The notes beneath the pieces were generated by a model, which did not search any database, was not told the origin of the DNA, and was given only the letters and a program-made list of their open reading frames with translations. From Hofstenia miamia (taxonomy: Eukaryota > Xenacoelomorpha > Acoela), in assembly GCA_004352715.1 (NCBI GenBank), contig SCFE01000006.1, forward strand, positions 1,162,614 through 1,226,613: 64,000 nucleotides of DNA, in the 5' to 3' direction. Within the stretch, counting starts at the first letter, position 1. Each line of letters opens with the position of its first letter. Made by a program: the position numbers and the translations under genes. Shown here one piece after another: positions 47,633-59,700 of the stretch.

Positions 47633-47674
47633 ATATATATATACACACATATATATATATATATGTGTGTGTGT
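47633..47674. repeat. palindromic (CA)n(TA)n(TG)n array
   Basis: acacacatatata...tatatgtgtgtgt forms a near-perfect inverted repeat of about 33 bases, able to fold as a hairpin. Confidence 0.93.
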
Positions 47675-48684
47675 AATGTAATTTGAAAAATATACTTTTT
47701 TAAAAGAATGTAGGTTATTCAAGAGTGAGTCTTGATAAAATCTTTTATACATTTCCAGAATTGGCTTAAATGTTAAACTTTCGAAGAAGAAGATATCATT
47801 CTATGCAATGTTGCACTAAATATGAACCACCAGTTATATTTTATTTATTGGAATCACATCATGGAAGTTTTAATAATTGTGTCAGTCATAGCTTTGTATA
47901 CCAAACCTTAAATTTGCTTATAATTCGATATTCAATTGGAATGATAGACTATGAGTTTCATAAATAATTGAAATGTTTCTATTTCCATACAAAAAGTTGA
48001 ATGCACCAATATTTTTAGTTGAAAACCAATACATTGTTACAAAAAAAGTTAATATTACGGTATTTTAAAATCGAATTAGCTGTAAATGAAAAAATGATTT
48101 ACTAAATCACATCGAACAGCAACACAAATCCTATAATGACCAGATTGCGGATTAAGTTTGCAATCCAACTTTTAAGCAAATTTTCGTAAATTTGTGATTA
48201 TGTAATATTCTTGAAATTTGCACATTGTTGAAAATCTAAATGCGTGTTATTACCCACCAATTTTTTCGTGAGTCTCCTGGAAACTGCTTAGCATTAAGAA
48301 GACAATTAAAAAGTTTAGACAATAAATGTTTAGCAGAACTTGTAAATAGTGATTGCGCAAAATTATATGTCAGATCGGTTTAACATTTAAAATTATACGA
48401 TTAATGAATATGATAATCCCTTATGCCCAATAGAATACGAAGTTTTTCTAATGCTTGAAAGAGTAAACTGTCAAAAGACTGGAGATTCAGATATACATGT
48501 TAACATAATTTCCAATTGGATTCTACAAACTCACGATTGGGAACTAGCAGATCCAATTTATATCGTGTGATGCTTCCTCAATTATTTATGCAGACATTAG
48601 CTGTTTAGAGAAAACGAAACAATCAAATTTGGGATATTCGACCAATTTCACTTTCGCATTTAATCTCAAAAATTAGGACATGTT

Positions 48685-48709
48685 ACACACATACACACAC
48701 ACACACACA
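48685..48709. repeat. (CA)n microsatellite
   Basis: About 12 CA units with one interruption. Confidence 0.95.
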
Positions 48710-48799
48710 TTTCAATTATTGTGCCAATAAATTATATCCTTTTAAATTCAGTTTTGAATTTTGAATTTGCCTTCGTGAAATCATACATGGAATGAACAA

Positions 48800-49440
48800 A
48801 AATAATTTTCATATACATCTTCAAAAATTTCAACTTTTCATGGATAAACCAAACTTGTGAGGTTTAAAATGTACCACCAACTTATTCATCGGGCCACTCG
48901 TATACAATGGGAATGCATCCTCGTCATAGACAAGGCATTGTTCAGCATTGAACAAGATCACAACTGTCAAAACAGTGGATTTTGTTTCGTCGAGCTTCCA
49001 TGCAAGTCTCTTCGTCGAAAACATCAAAAGCCAACAACAGTGATCGCTTAGGGTTACGTTTTCTTAGGAGATCAGCCGAGAAATTTTCCATCACAACATT
49101 CTCAAAGATGAAAATCTGACGTTCAGGTCAACATTGACCTAGGGACAAAAGTGACTGTGAATTACTGCAGGGCTGAGCTTCCAAACTTCATCTCATCGAA
49201 ACAATAACCCCATGATCAATTAATTTCAAACCAATGGATCAGAGTGGGCTTAACTTTGGAAGGCAGATCATGTGCTTTGGCCCACAAAAGCCTAAAATAT
49301 AATGGTAGTGGAACAAAATTTCATCAGAGAAGCTGTAGCCCATCTTTTAAACATCATGTCACATTTCGAGCTCAGGGTGGCAGTCAAGAAGACCAAATCA
49401 AATTTAGTTGAAGTATTACCTGCTAAGGATCCACGATTTT
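48800..49440 (+). pseudogene. mariner/IS630-type transposase relic
   Basis: Plus-strand frames read in order: ILVIDKALFSIEQDHNCQNS (about 48916-48975), then VTVNYCRAELPNFISSKQ (about 49150-49206), then LEGRSCALAHKSLK (about 49258-49299), then a decayed end. They match the mariner-like group whose proteins carry FSDEKLFT-x-E-x-x-x-N-x-QND, then YC-x-x-LP-FISS-x-x-WPP-x-SPDLNPMDYSVWS-x-LE. The strong catalytic DE of the first block is DKA here. The WPP-SPDLNPMDY block has been scrambled (PHDQLISNQWIRVG). It is a dead copy. Confidence 0.65.
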
Positions 49441-49716
49441 GGTATAAATTATTTAATTTGTTAAATTTCGTTTACTAGAAAAATGTTGCACACTGATTTC
49501 TAAATTTTATTAATATTTTTAAATGGGTATTAAAAATAATTTTCAAAAAATTTTAAAAACAAGCTTTCTATCAATGGAAATCGTAGTTATTCAGGATTAA
49601 GATTTAAGAAGCGACATATTTTTTAGGTAAAGCATTATTGTTGTGAAAACAGACAAACAATATTAGTCGAATTAAATACAAATTATTAATTTACTGAATT
49701 CTTATCAAAATTACAA
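49441..49716. other. 3' flank of the Ig-domain gene
   Basis: AT-rich; no canonical AATAAA on the minus strand was noticed in the first 100 bases past the stop. Confidence 0.6.
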
Positions 49717-51402
49717 TTAAATGTTCATGAAATACATGCCTGACTCATCCTTAGATAAGGTAGCAATAGCATTCGGTTCAAGAGGAAGTGGTGATATTGG
49801 CAAGTTTGTAAGTGAATTGAGTTCATCTGAAAAAGTTTGACTATTGTTTTTAGGCTTTCCAATAGGCCTTCTATTTGAAATGAATGAAGTTTCATTGTCA
49901 TACTTTTTATTATCTTTATTAAATAAGACATCATTTGCATGACTACTACCATATCCACTTTCAACTTCTTCTGATAAAGCCTTCTCTGCAACAATAATTC
50001 CATGGGTGACTATGCCATTTTTAATAATAGGCTTTGGTTTTTTGTGATCTTGGTGTGGACTTTGACTATCCTTGCCATTGTCAACACAGTTTCCATGAAA
50101 CTGAGATAAATCGTTTGAGGTCTCTATTCCATAGGCGGAGTTCTTCTTGATAATCTTTGTTAACTTTCGTTTTCGAGCTAAGCGTTCATAAAATCGTCGA
50201 CAATATATACAAAGAAATATTTGTACAATAACCAACAACAAGATACAAAAGCATCCAACCATTATAAGTGATGTGCTAACTACCGACAATTTCATTGTTT
50301 CGGCATATGCGGTAGTGTTTGTGCATAAATACTGGGTAGACCCGACAAGCTCATTAAAAAATATACTTGTTGTGTTGGGACATTTGCTATATTTTAAGGC
50401 TAAGACCCAAATACAATACCTTGTAGTCTGTTTTAATGGTGCAGCTTCAAAAACGAAGTTTGTAGAAAGCTTAATTTTATTCCCACCTCCGATAACTACA
50501 TCTTCATTTTCATTTGAAATAGCATATAGATCGGTTACATGTTTTGAATGGCAAACTGAAAACTCTTCAATGTTTGCTGACCTTGGTAACTTTGACATTT
50601 CGTTCTCGCCGTTTATTTCCTTTGCAAAAAATAAGTAAGCGATGTTTTGGACCAACTTGTCGGTAGTATACCTAACAATTAAAGAATTGTAATTTCTTTT
50701 AGTAATCACCAAATTATTTAGCTGGGGGATTACATTAATAACATATTGTACTTCCAAATATCCCTCCGAGTTACTTGTCAATAACGTAAGATTCTGTTTA
50801 ACTTGAAATTGTTTACCTATGTTCAGCGTCAATGACATTTCATCCCATTCTTTTCCAAGAAAAATGGTTTGGTTCTTGAACATCAGGTTTGGTAAAGGCA
50901 CTGCTTTAACTGGTACCTTAATCTTAAGAGGCCAGTTCGTAAACATTGACAGTCGAATTGGGGGAATTGTTCCTTCAATTAGTCGGGGTGGAAACCTTAC
51001 TTCTAGTTTGAAATCATCGGATGTTACTGTTTTGCGGACACCATTTTCAACATAGTAAGCTATACAAGAATACATTCCAGAAAAGTTTTCTTCTGCTTTA
51101 ACAATTTTGATAACACTTCTTAGTTCGCCATTGATGATGGAAGTGCTGCGACCATGAATTTTTACTTCAGAACCATCTTCCAAAAACCATTCAACAAAGA
51201 TTTCTCTTCCAAAGTTGTTCAGTGTTACAAAGCACGTTATGTTAGCACTGTCACCCTTTCTGATCGATAAGGAAGAGGGTATAACCTGTACACTTACATC
51301 AAATTGCAGAGTATATCTAATTATCTGGAAGTGTAAATTGCAAATAATTAGAAAGACATCCGATATTCTCTTATTGTGTCCAAACATTTGGCATATTAAC
51401 AA
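49717..51402 (-). CDS. single-pass membrane protein with an Ig-like ectodomain, open in one long exon
   Basis: 561 codons are open; the first ATG is codon 6 (51387). Residues 38-136 form an Ig-like domain with the Cys57, Trp72, Cys113 core. Residues 137-225 look like a second, Cys-less Ig-type domain, and about 226-350 resemble fibronectin type III (CIWVLALKY). Five N-glycosylation sequons (for example NIT, NLT, NTT) lie before a membrane helix at about 373-401. The basic stop-transfer CRRFYERLARKRK and a 155-residue hydrophilic tail follow. This architecture suggests a cell-surface recognition or adhesion receptor; I do not recognise the gene. The signal peptide is weak (DVFLIICNLHF). Two alternatives fit: an acceptor cacttccag ending at 51325 would make this the last exon of a longer gene, or an acceptor ending at 51444 would leave ATG 51387 as start. 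Confidence 0.8.
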   Translation of the reverse strand: MLICQMFGHNKRISDVFLIICNLHFQIIRYTLQFDVSVQVIPSSLSIRKGDSANITCFVTLNNFGREIFVEWFLEDGSEVKIHGRSTSIINGELRSVIKIVKAEENFSGMYSCIAYYVENGVRKTVTSDDFKLEVRFPPRLIEGTIPPIRLSMFTNWPLKIKVPVKAVPLPNLMFKNQTIFLGKEWDEMSLTLNIGKQFQVKQNLTLLTSNSEGYLEVQYVINVIPQLNNLVITKRNYNSLIVRYTTDKLVQNIAYLFFAKEINGENEMSKLPRSANIEEFSVCHSKHVTDLYAISNENEDVVIGGGNKIKLSTNFVFEAAPLKQTTRYCIWVLALKYSKCPNTTSIFFNELVGSTQYLCTNTTAYAETMKLSVVSTSLIMVGCFCILLLVIVQIFLCIYCRRFYERLARKRKLTKIIKKNSAYGIETSNDLSQFHGNCVDNGKDSQSPHQDHKKPKPIIKNGIVTHGIIVAEKALSEEVESGYGSSHANDVLFNKDNKKYDNETSFISNRRPIGKPKNNSQTFSDELNSLTNLPISPLPLEPNAIATLSKDESGMYFMNI

Positions 51403-51445
51403 TTAAAGAATTCTTTTGAAATGTAAAAAATGCATGGGAGCACCT
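51325..51445 (-). promoter_or_regulatory. two candidate 3' splice sites deciding the start of the Ig gene exon
   Basis: On the minus strand, a pyrimidine-rich run ends cttccag at 51325, in phase 0 with the Ig frame and about 12 residues before the Ig fold. A second, cttattcgtttttgcag, ends at 51444, upstream of the first ATG. Use of the first would need an upstream exon supplying the signal peptide. Confidence 0.45.
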
Positions 51446-51843
51446 GCAAAAACGAATAAGAGAAGTTGGCCAATCAAAAGTGATTGTAATCCTTCCAAAA
51501 ACGTTAGATTGTTTAATTTTGTAAAGCAAGCAATCGAAGTGTTTGTAGAATTATGAGGCGGTACGATTAATGTGGCCGCCACACGCAGAGATATAGATGA
51601 TGTTTAAAGATGTCTCATGCTGTGTGTACAACTCGTTCCTGTAATTTAAACATGTCATCTCCGCATGACAAGTACTAACGTTGGGTCAAGTCAGAATCAT
51701 TTTCTTTGATTTAAATTCATTGTTTTTAACACATGAATCAGAAAGTGCCTGCCTCTTAAAACACGTTTATAATTATTTGAATGTTTTAAATAAAATGCAT
51801 TTAATGGACTTTACAATGTCCATTACTAAGAATTACTAAGAAA

Positions 51844-52544
51844 AATAATAAAGTTATTATTCTAGAAATAATACTTAATATTTAACATTTTCCATTACCA
51901 AAATTGATATGGAATTCATAAATATATTAGTTTTATGCATCTGAATCTGATTGGACGAACAAAATCAGAAAGTACTTTTTGCAACTAGTTATTACAGGAA
52001 AGGAAGAGTTTGATTTCTTCAAACCTTAATGTTCTGAAGAGCGGAAACGACCAACTGCGGATTTTGCCTGTTAATGAACTGCATAATCTATCATTGGTCT
52101 CAATTTTTCTGACGAGTCGTTTTTTGTATTTTGATAAAGAATCATTAATTAAGCTGACTTTACTAAGTGCTGGGAAAAAACTTGTTTGAAATGTGTTTTT
52201 GNAATAATAAAGTTATTATTCTAGAAATAATACTTAATATTTAACATTTTCCATTACCAAAATTGATATGGAATTCATAAATATATTAGTTTTATGCATC
52301 TGAATCTGATTGGACGAACAAAATCAGAAAGGACTTTTTGCAACTAGTTATTACAGGAAAGGAAGAGTTTGATTTCTTCAAACCTTATTGTTCTGAAGAG
52401 CGGAAACGACCAACTGCGGATTTTGCCTGTTAATGAAATGCATAATCTATCATTGGTCTCAATTTTTTGTATTTTGATAAAGAATCATTAATTAAGCTGA
52501 CTTTCCTAAGTGCTGGGAAAAAACTTGTTTGAAATGTGTTTTTG
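51844..52544. repeat. about 350-bp segment duplicated across a single N (likely two haplotypes)
   Basis: 51844-52201 and 52203-52544 are the same sequence with at least four substitutions (for example gaaagtac/gaaaggac and cttaatg/cttattg) and a deletion of about 16 bp in the second. The join is a lone N. Two alleles placed end to end by the assembler explain this best. Confidence 0.8.
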
Positions 52545-53394
52545 ATAGAAGAATATCTAGGGATTGTTCATCGAGACTTAATGCAAATTTTCCCTTTAGA
52601 TAAAAATACAGTTGATCATTTATTGATGGTGAGCTACCAGAAGTATTGATTCGGAATCTTTACTTAACTGTGGATGTTGTAAACTGTTTTAAAACCAAAA
52701 TCAATTTATCATAATTATATGTATTTTAATTAAGATCGTTGATCAGATTTAAGCCTAGGGATTAAGAAGAAAAGACATTTTTGTAAATTTGAGATAGCAT
52801 GCTATCTGCAAAAAATTAGAAGATATTGTACATTTACATGATTTGCTAGCCAATAATTCAATCCATTCAAGTGATATATAGTAATCAGAGTTTGCGTAAA
52901 AACTTATACGTGTATTAGAAGCTATTCACTACAAATTGATTTCACAATTTAGAATCATGTGATGTGATAATAGGAAGACATAATGCAATTCCTTGCTTCT
53001 AAATTTTAATTGCTGAGTATCCCCATCTTTGCATAAATAAGAGACAAATAAAAACAATTAACAAGGGTTTGTTAATAATATGCTTTCAAAATGATTATGC
53101 GACTTATTAGAATTTGATTTTGAGTAGATTGGGTGGATTCAAAATTTGAGGTGACACAACAAAGACAAAAGGTTAAAAACTTGTGTAATTCCTACCTGAC
53201 ACTATTATTTACAAAAGGTATTGGCATAAACATCGCTACCAGATGCATTATTTTTTATAAATTCGCATGCAATTAATTAACTTATTCTAGTAAAATTTCA
53301 AGCGGTTAGGTCTATTATTGCAAGGGAAAAGCACGAAATTTCCTGTCTTCCTTGTTATTAAAATTATTGTTCAAGCATCCACTATCACTACGAA

Positions 53395-53480
53395 CATTAC
53401 GATTTTTAGATGCTCTTCTGAATGTGAGCGCAACTTTAGTGCACTTAGCTGTAGAAATATTACTGCAAGAGCAGTGTCAT
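53395..53480 (+). pseudogene. possible hAT dimerisation-region fragment
   Basis: One plus-strand frame reads IFRCSSECERNFSALSC, resembling the hAT C-terminal motif S-x-x-x-ER-x-FS. Nothing around it supports the match. Confidence 0.25.
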
Positions 53481-53639
53481 GCATCCTGAGATAGTAGAGT
53501 TGCTCTGCATTGTCCTAGAGGCATACAAGAACACTCTTGTTTAAATATAAGTTTTATTTTTGCATTTTTTAAGATGAAATGTACTTACAAACAAGGTGTC
53601 ACATAAAGCAATGGGTTGATGTCAGGACTTTAAAAGCAT

Positions 53640-54019
53640 AGGTTGTGGGTCACTTTGATCGAAGGTGATCTTGCTGGTGGGTCGCATGGGCTATGGATCA
53701 CATCATATGAGCCATGTCCAGCTCTATTCCCTCCATATCCTTATATAGATGCGGTGTTTGTGAATGATATTTCATTTATGAAGTCCTATGCTTTTAGTAC
53801 ACTGTTTTTGCGAACGAGATCTGTGGACTCAGGAAACGTTTGTCTTACTGCAAAATGTAACTAAAGTCTGTCTATTTTGTGTGTGTGTTCTTACATGCAA
53901 TGCAGGTGCAACAGACATGAATCGGCCAAATCTTAAGACAGACAAGCTTTACTTCTGTGCATGTGCATGCAGCGTGTGCGTAGGAGAATATTGGAGAAAG
54001 TATTTCATGATTCGATAGT
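53640..54019. other. sequence just upstream of the retroelement, boundary unknown
   Basis: Open frames at 53643-53864 and 53788-54018 lead into the retroelement coding region. No motif shows whether they belong to its 5' end. The second frame would connect through a frameshift near 54010. Confidence 0.4.
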
Positions 54020-56758
54020 GTATATTCCCTTGATGATTCTATTTTAACCGCGGAATCTTGTACTAAATCTTCTTTATCAGAAAGTAATTCCACCATTGAT
54101 TTACTGAATCGGATTTTCCGTAGCAGAAGGTCGAATCTCAAGCGTGTACCTAAAGGCGCAGTTGTTCAACTATCTCAAATATATATCCGTTGCCTGAATA
54201 AAGTCATTGACGATCCTGATCATTTAAACAATTGGGCGCTTTTGCTATGCATTCCAACTTTCTGCTTAAGAGCAAGACAGAATTTGAAGAAGCTTCCACA
54301 ACTTGCATCTTCCATCAAAAAGCTCATAAGCACTTATAGTATGAAAGTAGTTTCTGAATTTCATCCCCACGATTTTCATCATTCTTCTAAGTCGACTAAG
54401 CGTGAAAACAGAGATATTATACAGGGTAAGGTTGATGATGCTGATATCAAGGGTGCCATCTGTCTGTCCAGCAGCATTTATGGTATGGCAACTAGCACAC
54501 CTGAAGTGGTTGAACAACTTAAGAATCTTCATCCTACTAGTCCATTGCCAAATACTCAATCAATGAATTCATCTCCTGTTTCTATCAGCTCAAAAAAGGT
54601 TTTGGATGCAATTCGCTTAGGTTCAGCTGGTGGTTCAGATGGTCTTCGCCTACAGGTTCTCCGTGACCTCCGTAAAGAGAGCAATGGAACTTATGCATGC
54701 AATTTCGTAGAATGTCTTACCAAATTTGTTAATTTGGTAATTGCAGGCAAAATTCCTGATTGCATCTGTCCAATCTTCTTTGGTGCAAACCTGTTTGCTC
54801 TTCAGAAAAAAGAGCAAGTTGAGACCAATTGCAGTTGGCGGGACTCTTCGGCGGTTGTGTGGAAAAGTTGTGAGTAGATCATGTCGAATGAAGAGAACAA
54901 CTTCATATGGTCAAAGGCATTTAGGTTGTGCTACGCCATGTGGTGCCGAAGCCGCTGTGCAAGCTACTCATCGCTATATACTAAGCTCCAAAATATCTAC
55001 CGATCACAATTTTGTTAAAATTGATTTTAAAAACGCCTTCAACACCATCGACAGGCAGCATTTTCTAAACATTGTCGCTGATAAACTTCCTGAAATTTAT
55101 AATTACACCGTTTCTGCATATGGCAAGTACACCAATTTATATTTTGAGAGCCTTATTTTGGACTCAATGACTGGTGTGCAGCAAGGTGATCCAGAAGGTC
55201 CGCCAATTTTTTGGGATTCCATAATTGACTTCACTTCATCACTACAGTCTGATTGAACTTCTTTTATCTAGATGATGAAAATATTGCTTATAAAAGTATT
55301 GGAAGATCTCTAGCATATAATGTCTTCAGCAGCTAAGATTGGACTACAGGTGAATCCTTCAAAGTGTGAATTAACGTTTCTTGGAAATCCTTCATTGGAG
55401 AAACGAACTTCAATCGAATACATGTTAAATGAAGTTTGTCCTGGTATTTGCATAACTCCCTTAAGTGAGTAAGTTGTTCTTGGTGCAGGTATTGGATCAG
55501 ATGCTACTTTGAAATTTCTGCAGACAAAATACAATGAGCTGGGACTTCTCGCAGACAAATTAGTAGATCTAGATGCTCATACTGCTCTTTTCTTGCTGAA
55601 GAATGCATTGAGGATACCAAGGTTATTGTACGGTCTTCGTTGCTCATCGACATTCTTGCATTTTAACCATCTTGAGAAGTATGATGATGTTATCAACAGT
55701 TTGCTTGAACGTATTACCAACGTCAATTTGTCAGAAAATGCAACTGTAAAGCTTGTCTACCAGTTTCCTTAGATTGTTTAGGAATACCTTTAACCCATAT
55801 TTTAGCATCCAGTTGTTTTCTTGCATCTGTGGCCGAATGTGAAAACTTGATGTTAAAGATTGCTCCTGGATGTCTCCCTACGATTGAAGAAGCACATGCT
55901 TTGGATTTGTGGTTAAAGCTGTCTAATAATTCGCAAACTCCAGATGGACAAGCTTCTACTATTCAAAGAAATTGTTCTTTTCCTGTTTTCAAACAACTAG
56001 AGAGCTTCCTAGTGAGACATTTGTCTGAAAAAGATCTTGCAAGGTTTCAGGCAATTCAAGGCAATTTAGCTGGAGCATGGCTTAATGTTCTTCCATCAAA
56101 CAAACTTAACCTGAAGATGAACAATGTCACTTTGCGTATCAGTGTTGCCTCTAGACTTGGTGTTCGTGTATGTGAACAATATACCTGTATTTCTGGAGCA
56201 CATATTTCATCTGATGGTCTTCATGGATTGTCTTGTAAGAGGAGCGCTGGTCATTTTGCATCTCATTCTCAATTGAATAACATTTTTAAGAGCACTTTTT
56301 CAATTATCGACGTCCCTTAACTTTTAGAACCACCGGGATTGATCAGAAAAGATGGGAAACGACCTGGTGGCGTGACTACTGTTCCTTGGTCAAGAGGACG
56401 CTCCTTATTGTGGGACGTTACAGTATTTGATGCAATTGCTCCCAGTCGGATTTCAACTTTTGCTCCTGCTAAAGCTGTAACTGATGCTGAATCCCGAAAA
56501 ATACCTAAATATTGTGACATTGTTCAACAAGGCTATATATTTCAACCCCTAACTTTTGAATGTCAAGGTGGTGCAGGTAAATTAACTGGAGACTTTATTT
56601 TCCAACTTGGCAAGCCCCTAATATTTTCATCAAAGGAACCACGTGTGGCAAAGTATTTTAAACGTTTGAGTATTATAATTCAGCAGACAAATGCCGCTTG
56701 CATTTCGGGGACAATAGAAGATGAAACTTTATTAGAAGAATTGTTTTATGTCTTCTAG
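54020..56758 (+). pseudogene. decayed non-LTR retroelement: reverse transcriptase plus restriction-like endonuclease
   Basis: Read across frames, the order is: an N-terminal region (54030-54600); SAGGSDGLRLQVLRDL; KLRPIAVGGTLRRLCGKVVS (54808); KIDFKNAFNTIDRQHF (55017); TGVQQGDPEGPPIF; and FFYLDDE (55259), the YLDD catalytic box. VNPSKCEL and a thumb region follow. The C-terminal part (55829-56758) has a degraded zinc-finger-like block (CEQYTC, GLHGLSC), then EPPGLIRKDGKRPGGVTTVP and LLWDVTVFDAIAPS. I read these as a PD-(D/E)XK-type endonuclease in the style of RLE-bearing (R2-like) elements. Broken by at least three frame changes (near 54810, 55257 and 55770) and stops (about 55470 and 56318). 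The D expected in K-R-PDG is G here. Both ends are unclear. Confidence 0.75.
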
Positions 56759-56759
56759 A

Positions 56760-59700
56760 TAGATTGGACATTAAGGGAAAAAAAGAAAATTTAGGAAATA
56801 ATGACAAACATCGACTTGCTCATGTAATTAAAACCTTTTGATTTAATGTCAAGGAACAGACAAATGCTAAATTGAAGAACAAAGTGGTAGAGGGATGACG
56901 TCCAGAAAATTAAACAAGCCCGAGCAAAATTTATGGAGTTGATTAAAAAAAATACAAATATTTTCAATTCAAGTCTTTCATTTAAAGAAGATGATTTAAA
57001 ATTTGAACTATAATTCGGATTACTAAATATTTATTGTACATCATAGATTTGTATTTAAAAATTTTAAAATATAAAATTTGTTATTTTAAAAAGATTAGGA
57101 TATTTATCATTAATTCTCACAATTAGTATTTTATACGAAAGCTTTGTCCTTCTTATGCAAACGTACTTTGTTTTTGTATTGTAATCAAATACCCAAAGCC
57201 TATCAGAGCAATACAGGTGTGCAACCAAATATATTTACAGCATAAATGATCGCTTGGAAAAATTGGACGCCAGCAAAAACAAACAACAATCAATTAAATG
57301 AAAATTTTATTTGCAATACTAGTTTATAATGTGTTTATCACCTGTGCAACAAGTTTTTCTCTAGAATAATTTATCAAAATATTTACTTTAACTCATTTCA
57401 TTGAGTTGCTGTTGCATTCAATTCAATCCCAAATTATGAACCAATCACAATCTGTTTAGTAATAAATATTTAATTGAAAAATATCTCGAAGTAATTTATT
57501 ATTAGATTTAAAAAATTCACTCATCAATCAATATTCAGATAGGTTCGCTGCTGGTGCTAAATAATAAATGTGATTTACAGCTGTAAGACCACTTTCCAAA
57601 GTTTTGTTAACGTATCTGACTGGTTTCATCAACGACAGAAATCATCTCTCTATTATGAAACACTTGTAAACTGTTCGTATAGAAACGCTACATGAAGTGT
57701 TGTGAATCTGCTGGCTATCATTGTCAAATACATTGGACACATGTAGTCAGCAATTTTAAACAAATTAATTTTAAATGCTTAAAGTCTGCGTTTATTTTAA
57801 ACGATTTGCAAATAAGTACAGGAAGAAATGTCAAATTTTGTCTAGAATAAAACGATATTCACATTAATTTTGTAGATACATTTCTAGTAATAGCGTAATA
57901 TGAGGGAAGATTGTTATTTTAATTACATAATTCCTAATGCAAATTAATTAACTAACATTCAAATTTTTCAGAACAAATTCTTTCCTTCTTTCCCAAAAAC
58001 TATTCATACAGAATTTTTAATTAAATATTAATGCAAAAACTAAAAATTTTTTAGAAATTCAATTGAAAAATAGTATTCGATATAGTGCGTTTCTTACACG
58101 AAATTGGTCTTTTTTATTGTGTATGATAACTTAATAAATGTATAACTAAATATGGAAAAATTCACAAATTCATAAATTTTAATGATATATTTAAGAATAA
58201 ATGCATTTTAAAATGTGACCAGGAAATAAAAATCAATTTGTCTTTGCTTACCTAGATGGACTAAATAATTTAAGAAATTGATTAACCTTCATACAAGCCA
58301 AACCATTATTCATATTGATTTCGGAAGTTTATTGAATTTAAAGCACTAAAATTCGCGCGTTTGCAAATTTATTGAAGAGAGACAGAATTTCATGGATTTG
58401 AACGTGAACCTACATTCAAAAATTTAAATAATAATAATAATAATATTTTATAGAGATTTCAAGAAGCTTTCGTGTATGCCTTTCTGATGCCATACAAGGC
58501 TGGCACCAATTAGGATTTCAGCGGACTGTATGAATTCCTTAGGAATCTGGAAAAAATCAAATGAATTAAACTTAAAAAACCTCCTGGTTCGTCTAATATG
58601 AAGAGACTGCGTGCCCGAAACATGATTTTGTGTTAGTAATTGTAGTTATAAAATTCAGGTCATGCAACAGATAATAGTTCAAATATACGTGAAACTTATT
58701 GTCATAAATAAAAAACGTGTGATTTCAAAAAATACTATGCAATGCAAAAATTCAAACACTCAGTAAAGCAACATCATTAATATTGTTCCATTAAACCTAT
58801 TTAGGTTGGGTGGAGTAAATTTACTTATTTACAAAAGCCCACCCAAAATTTTACTCGCATCAAATTTAGCTTTCGCATTTTCACAACGTTTTGGGTCGAT
58901 TCGATTCTCCAAAAAAATGTTGTGTACAATTCGTTAGATGGAGGTCGAGTCGCCTTCCGATGTGCAATCAAATCTACTATTGTAAGGGAGGAACCAGTGA
59001 AAAGGAGTAATGGAAATGCATCTAACTTTCACAGATGGTGGGAACAATATTGAAGTAAATAATCCATTATTTTTTTTAAAAAAATGCTAATGACGTCATG
59101 TGGTAAATAACTCCAGCCATAGAGCTGTTTGAAATCAAGGAAAGCAATTTCCACAGATTATGCTTAGTTTTACAATAGCAGTCCTTAGCATCTAATTGCG
59201 CGGCACGAGAAACGCTGTATTAGCAAAAATTTAGCAGCACGAATCAAAAAATCACAGAGTACATAAAAACAAACAGAAAAACAAACATAATCAAAAAAGT
59301 ATTAGAAGTAATAAGCTACATTAGTAAGTCATGTATTGATGCAAACATGTAGAATTTTCTAGGATCATAGGAAGTGGGTACCAACATTATGAAAAATCAA
59401 TCTTTGGATATTAGGAATATTTACATGGATAAGTTATAATTCCACTTCTGCTGCACAGTAAAAATTTCCAAACCAATTGTTGCTTACGAAGTCTTAATGC
59501 TGTGTGATTATTTGTACTGCTTCAGTAAAATGTAATAAAAGACAACAAATCACTTAACAATAATAATCCATCTCACTTCAACATGTTTGAAATCAATAGC
59601 TGAAACTAAAATAATCATTCCAACATTATATAACAATATTCCAAACATTTATCAACTATGTGAATTTCTAATAATGGCTAATTGTTTCGATTGTAGATAT

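Larger units (their letters stand above)
44576..48799. other. gene-free DNA
   Basis: Apart from the possible pogo remnants (45054-46080), a palindromic CA/TA/TG array (47633-47674) and a CA array (48685-48709), nothing recognisable. Confidence 0.6.
51446..53639. other. gene-free DNA with a haplotype-type duplication
   Basis: Contains the repeated block at 51844-52544 and a weak hAT-like frame near 53395-53480. No other gene signal. Confidence 0.65.

Noticed and set aside
48830-49027. Minus-strand frame at 48830-49027
   Set aside because: It is the shadow of the mariner-type relic, whose motifs are on the plus strand.
50273-50638. 121-residue plus-strand frame within the Ig gene
   Set aside because: It is the shadow of the minus-strand membrane protein.
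30100-56760. Idea that the two retroelement pieces are one family
   Set aside because: Their RT boxes (FADD versus YLDD) and C-terminal parts differ; the first ends in a simple LINE tail, the second in an endonuclease domain.
58860-58930. gggtcgattcgattctcc, reminiscent of a tRNA T-arm
   Set aside because: No acceptor stem, D-arm or anticodon arm could be placed around it.
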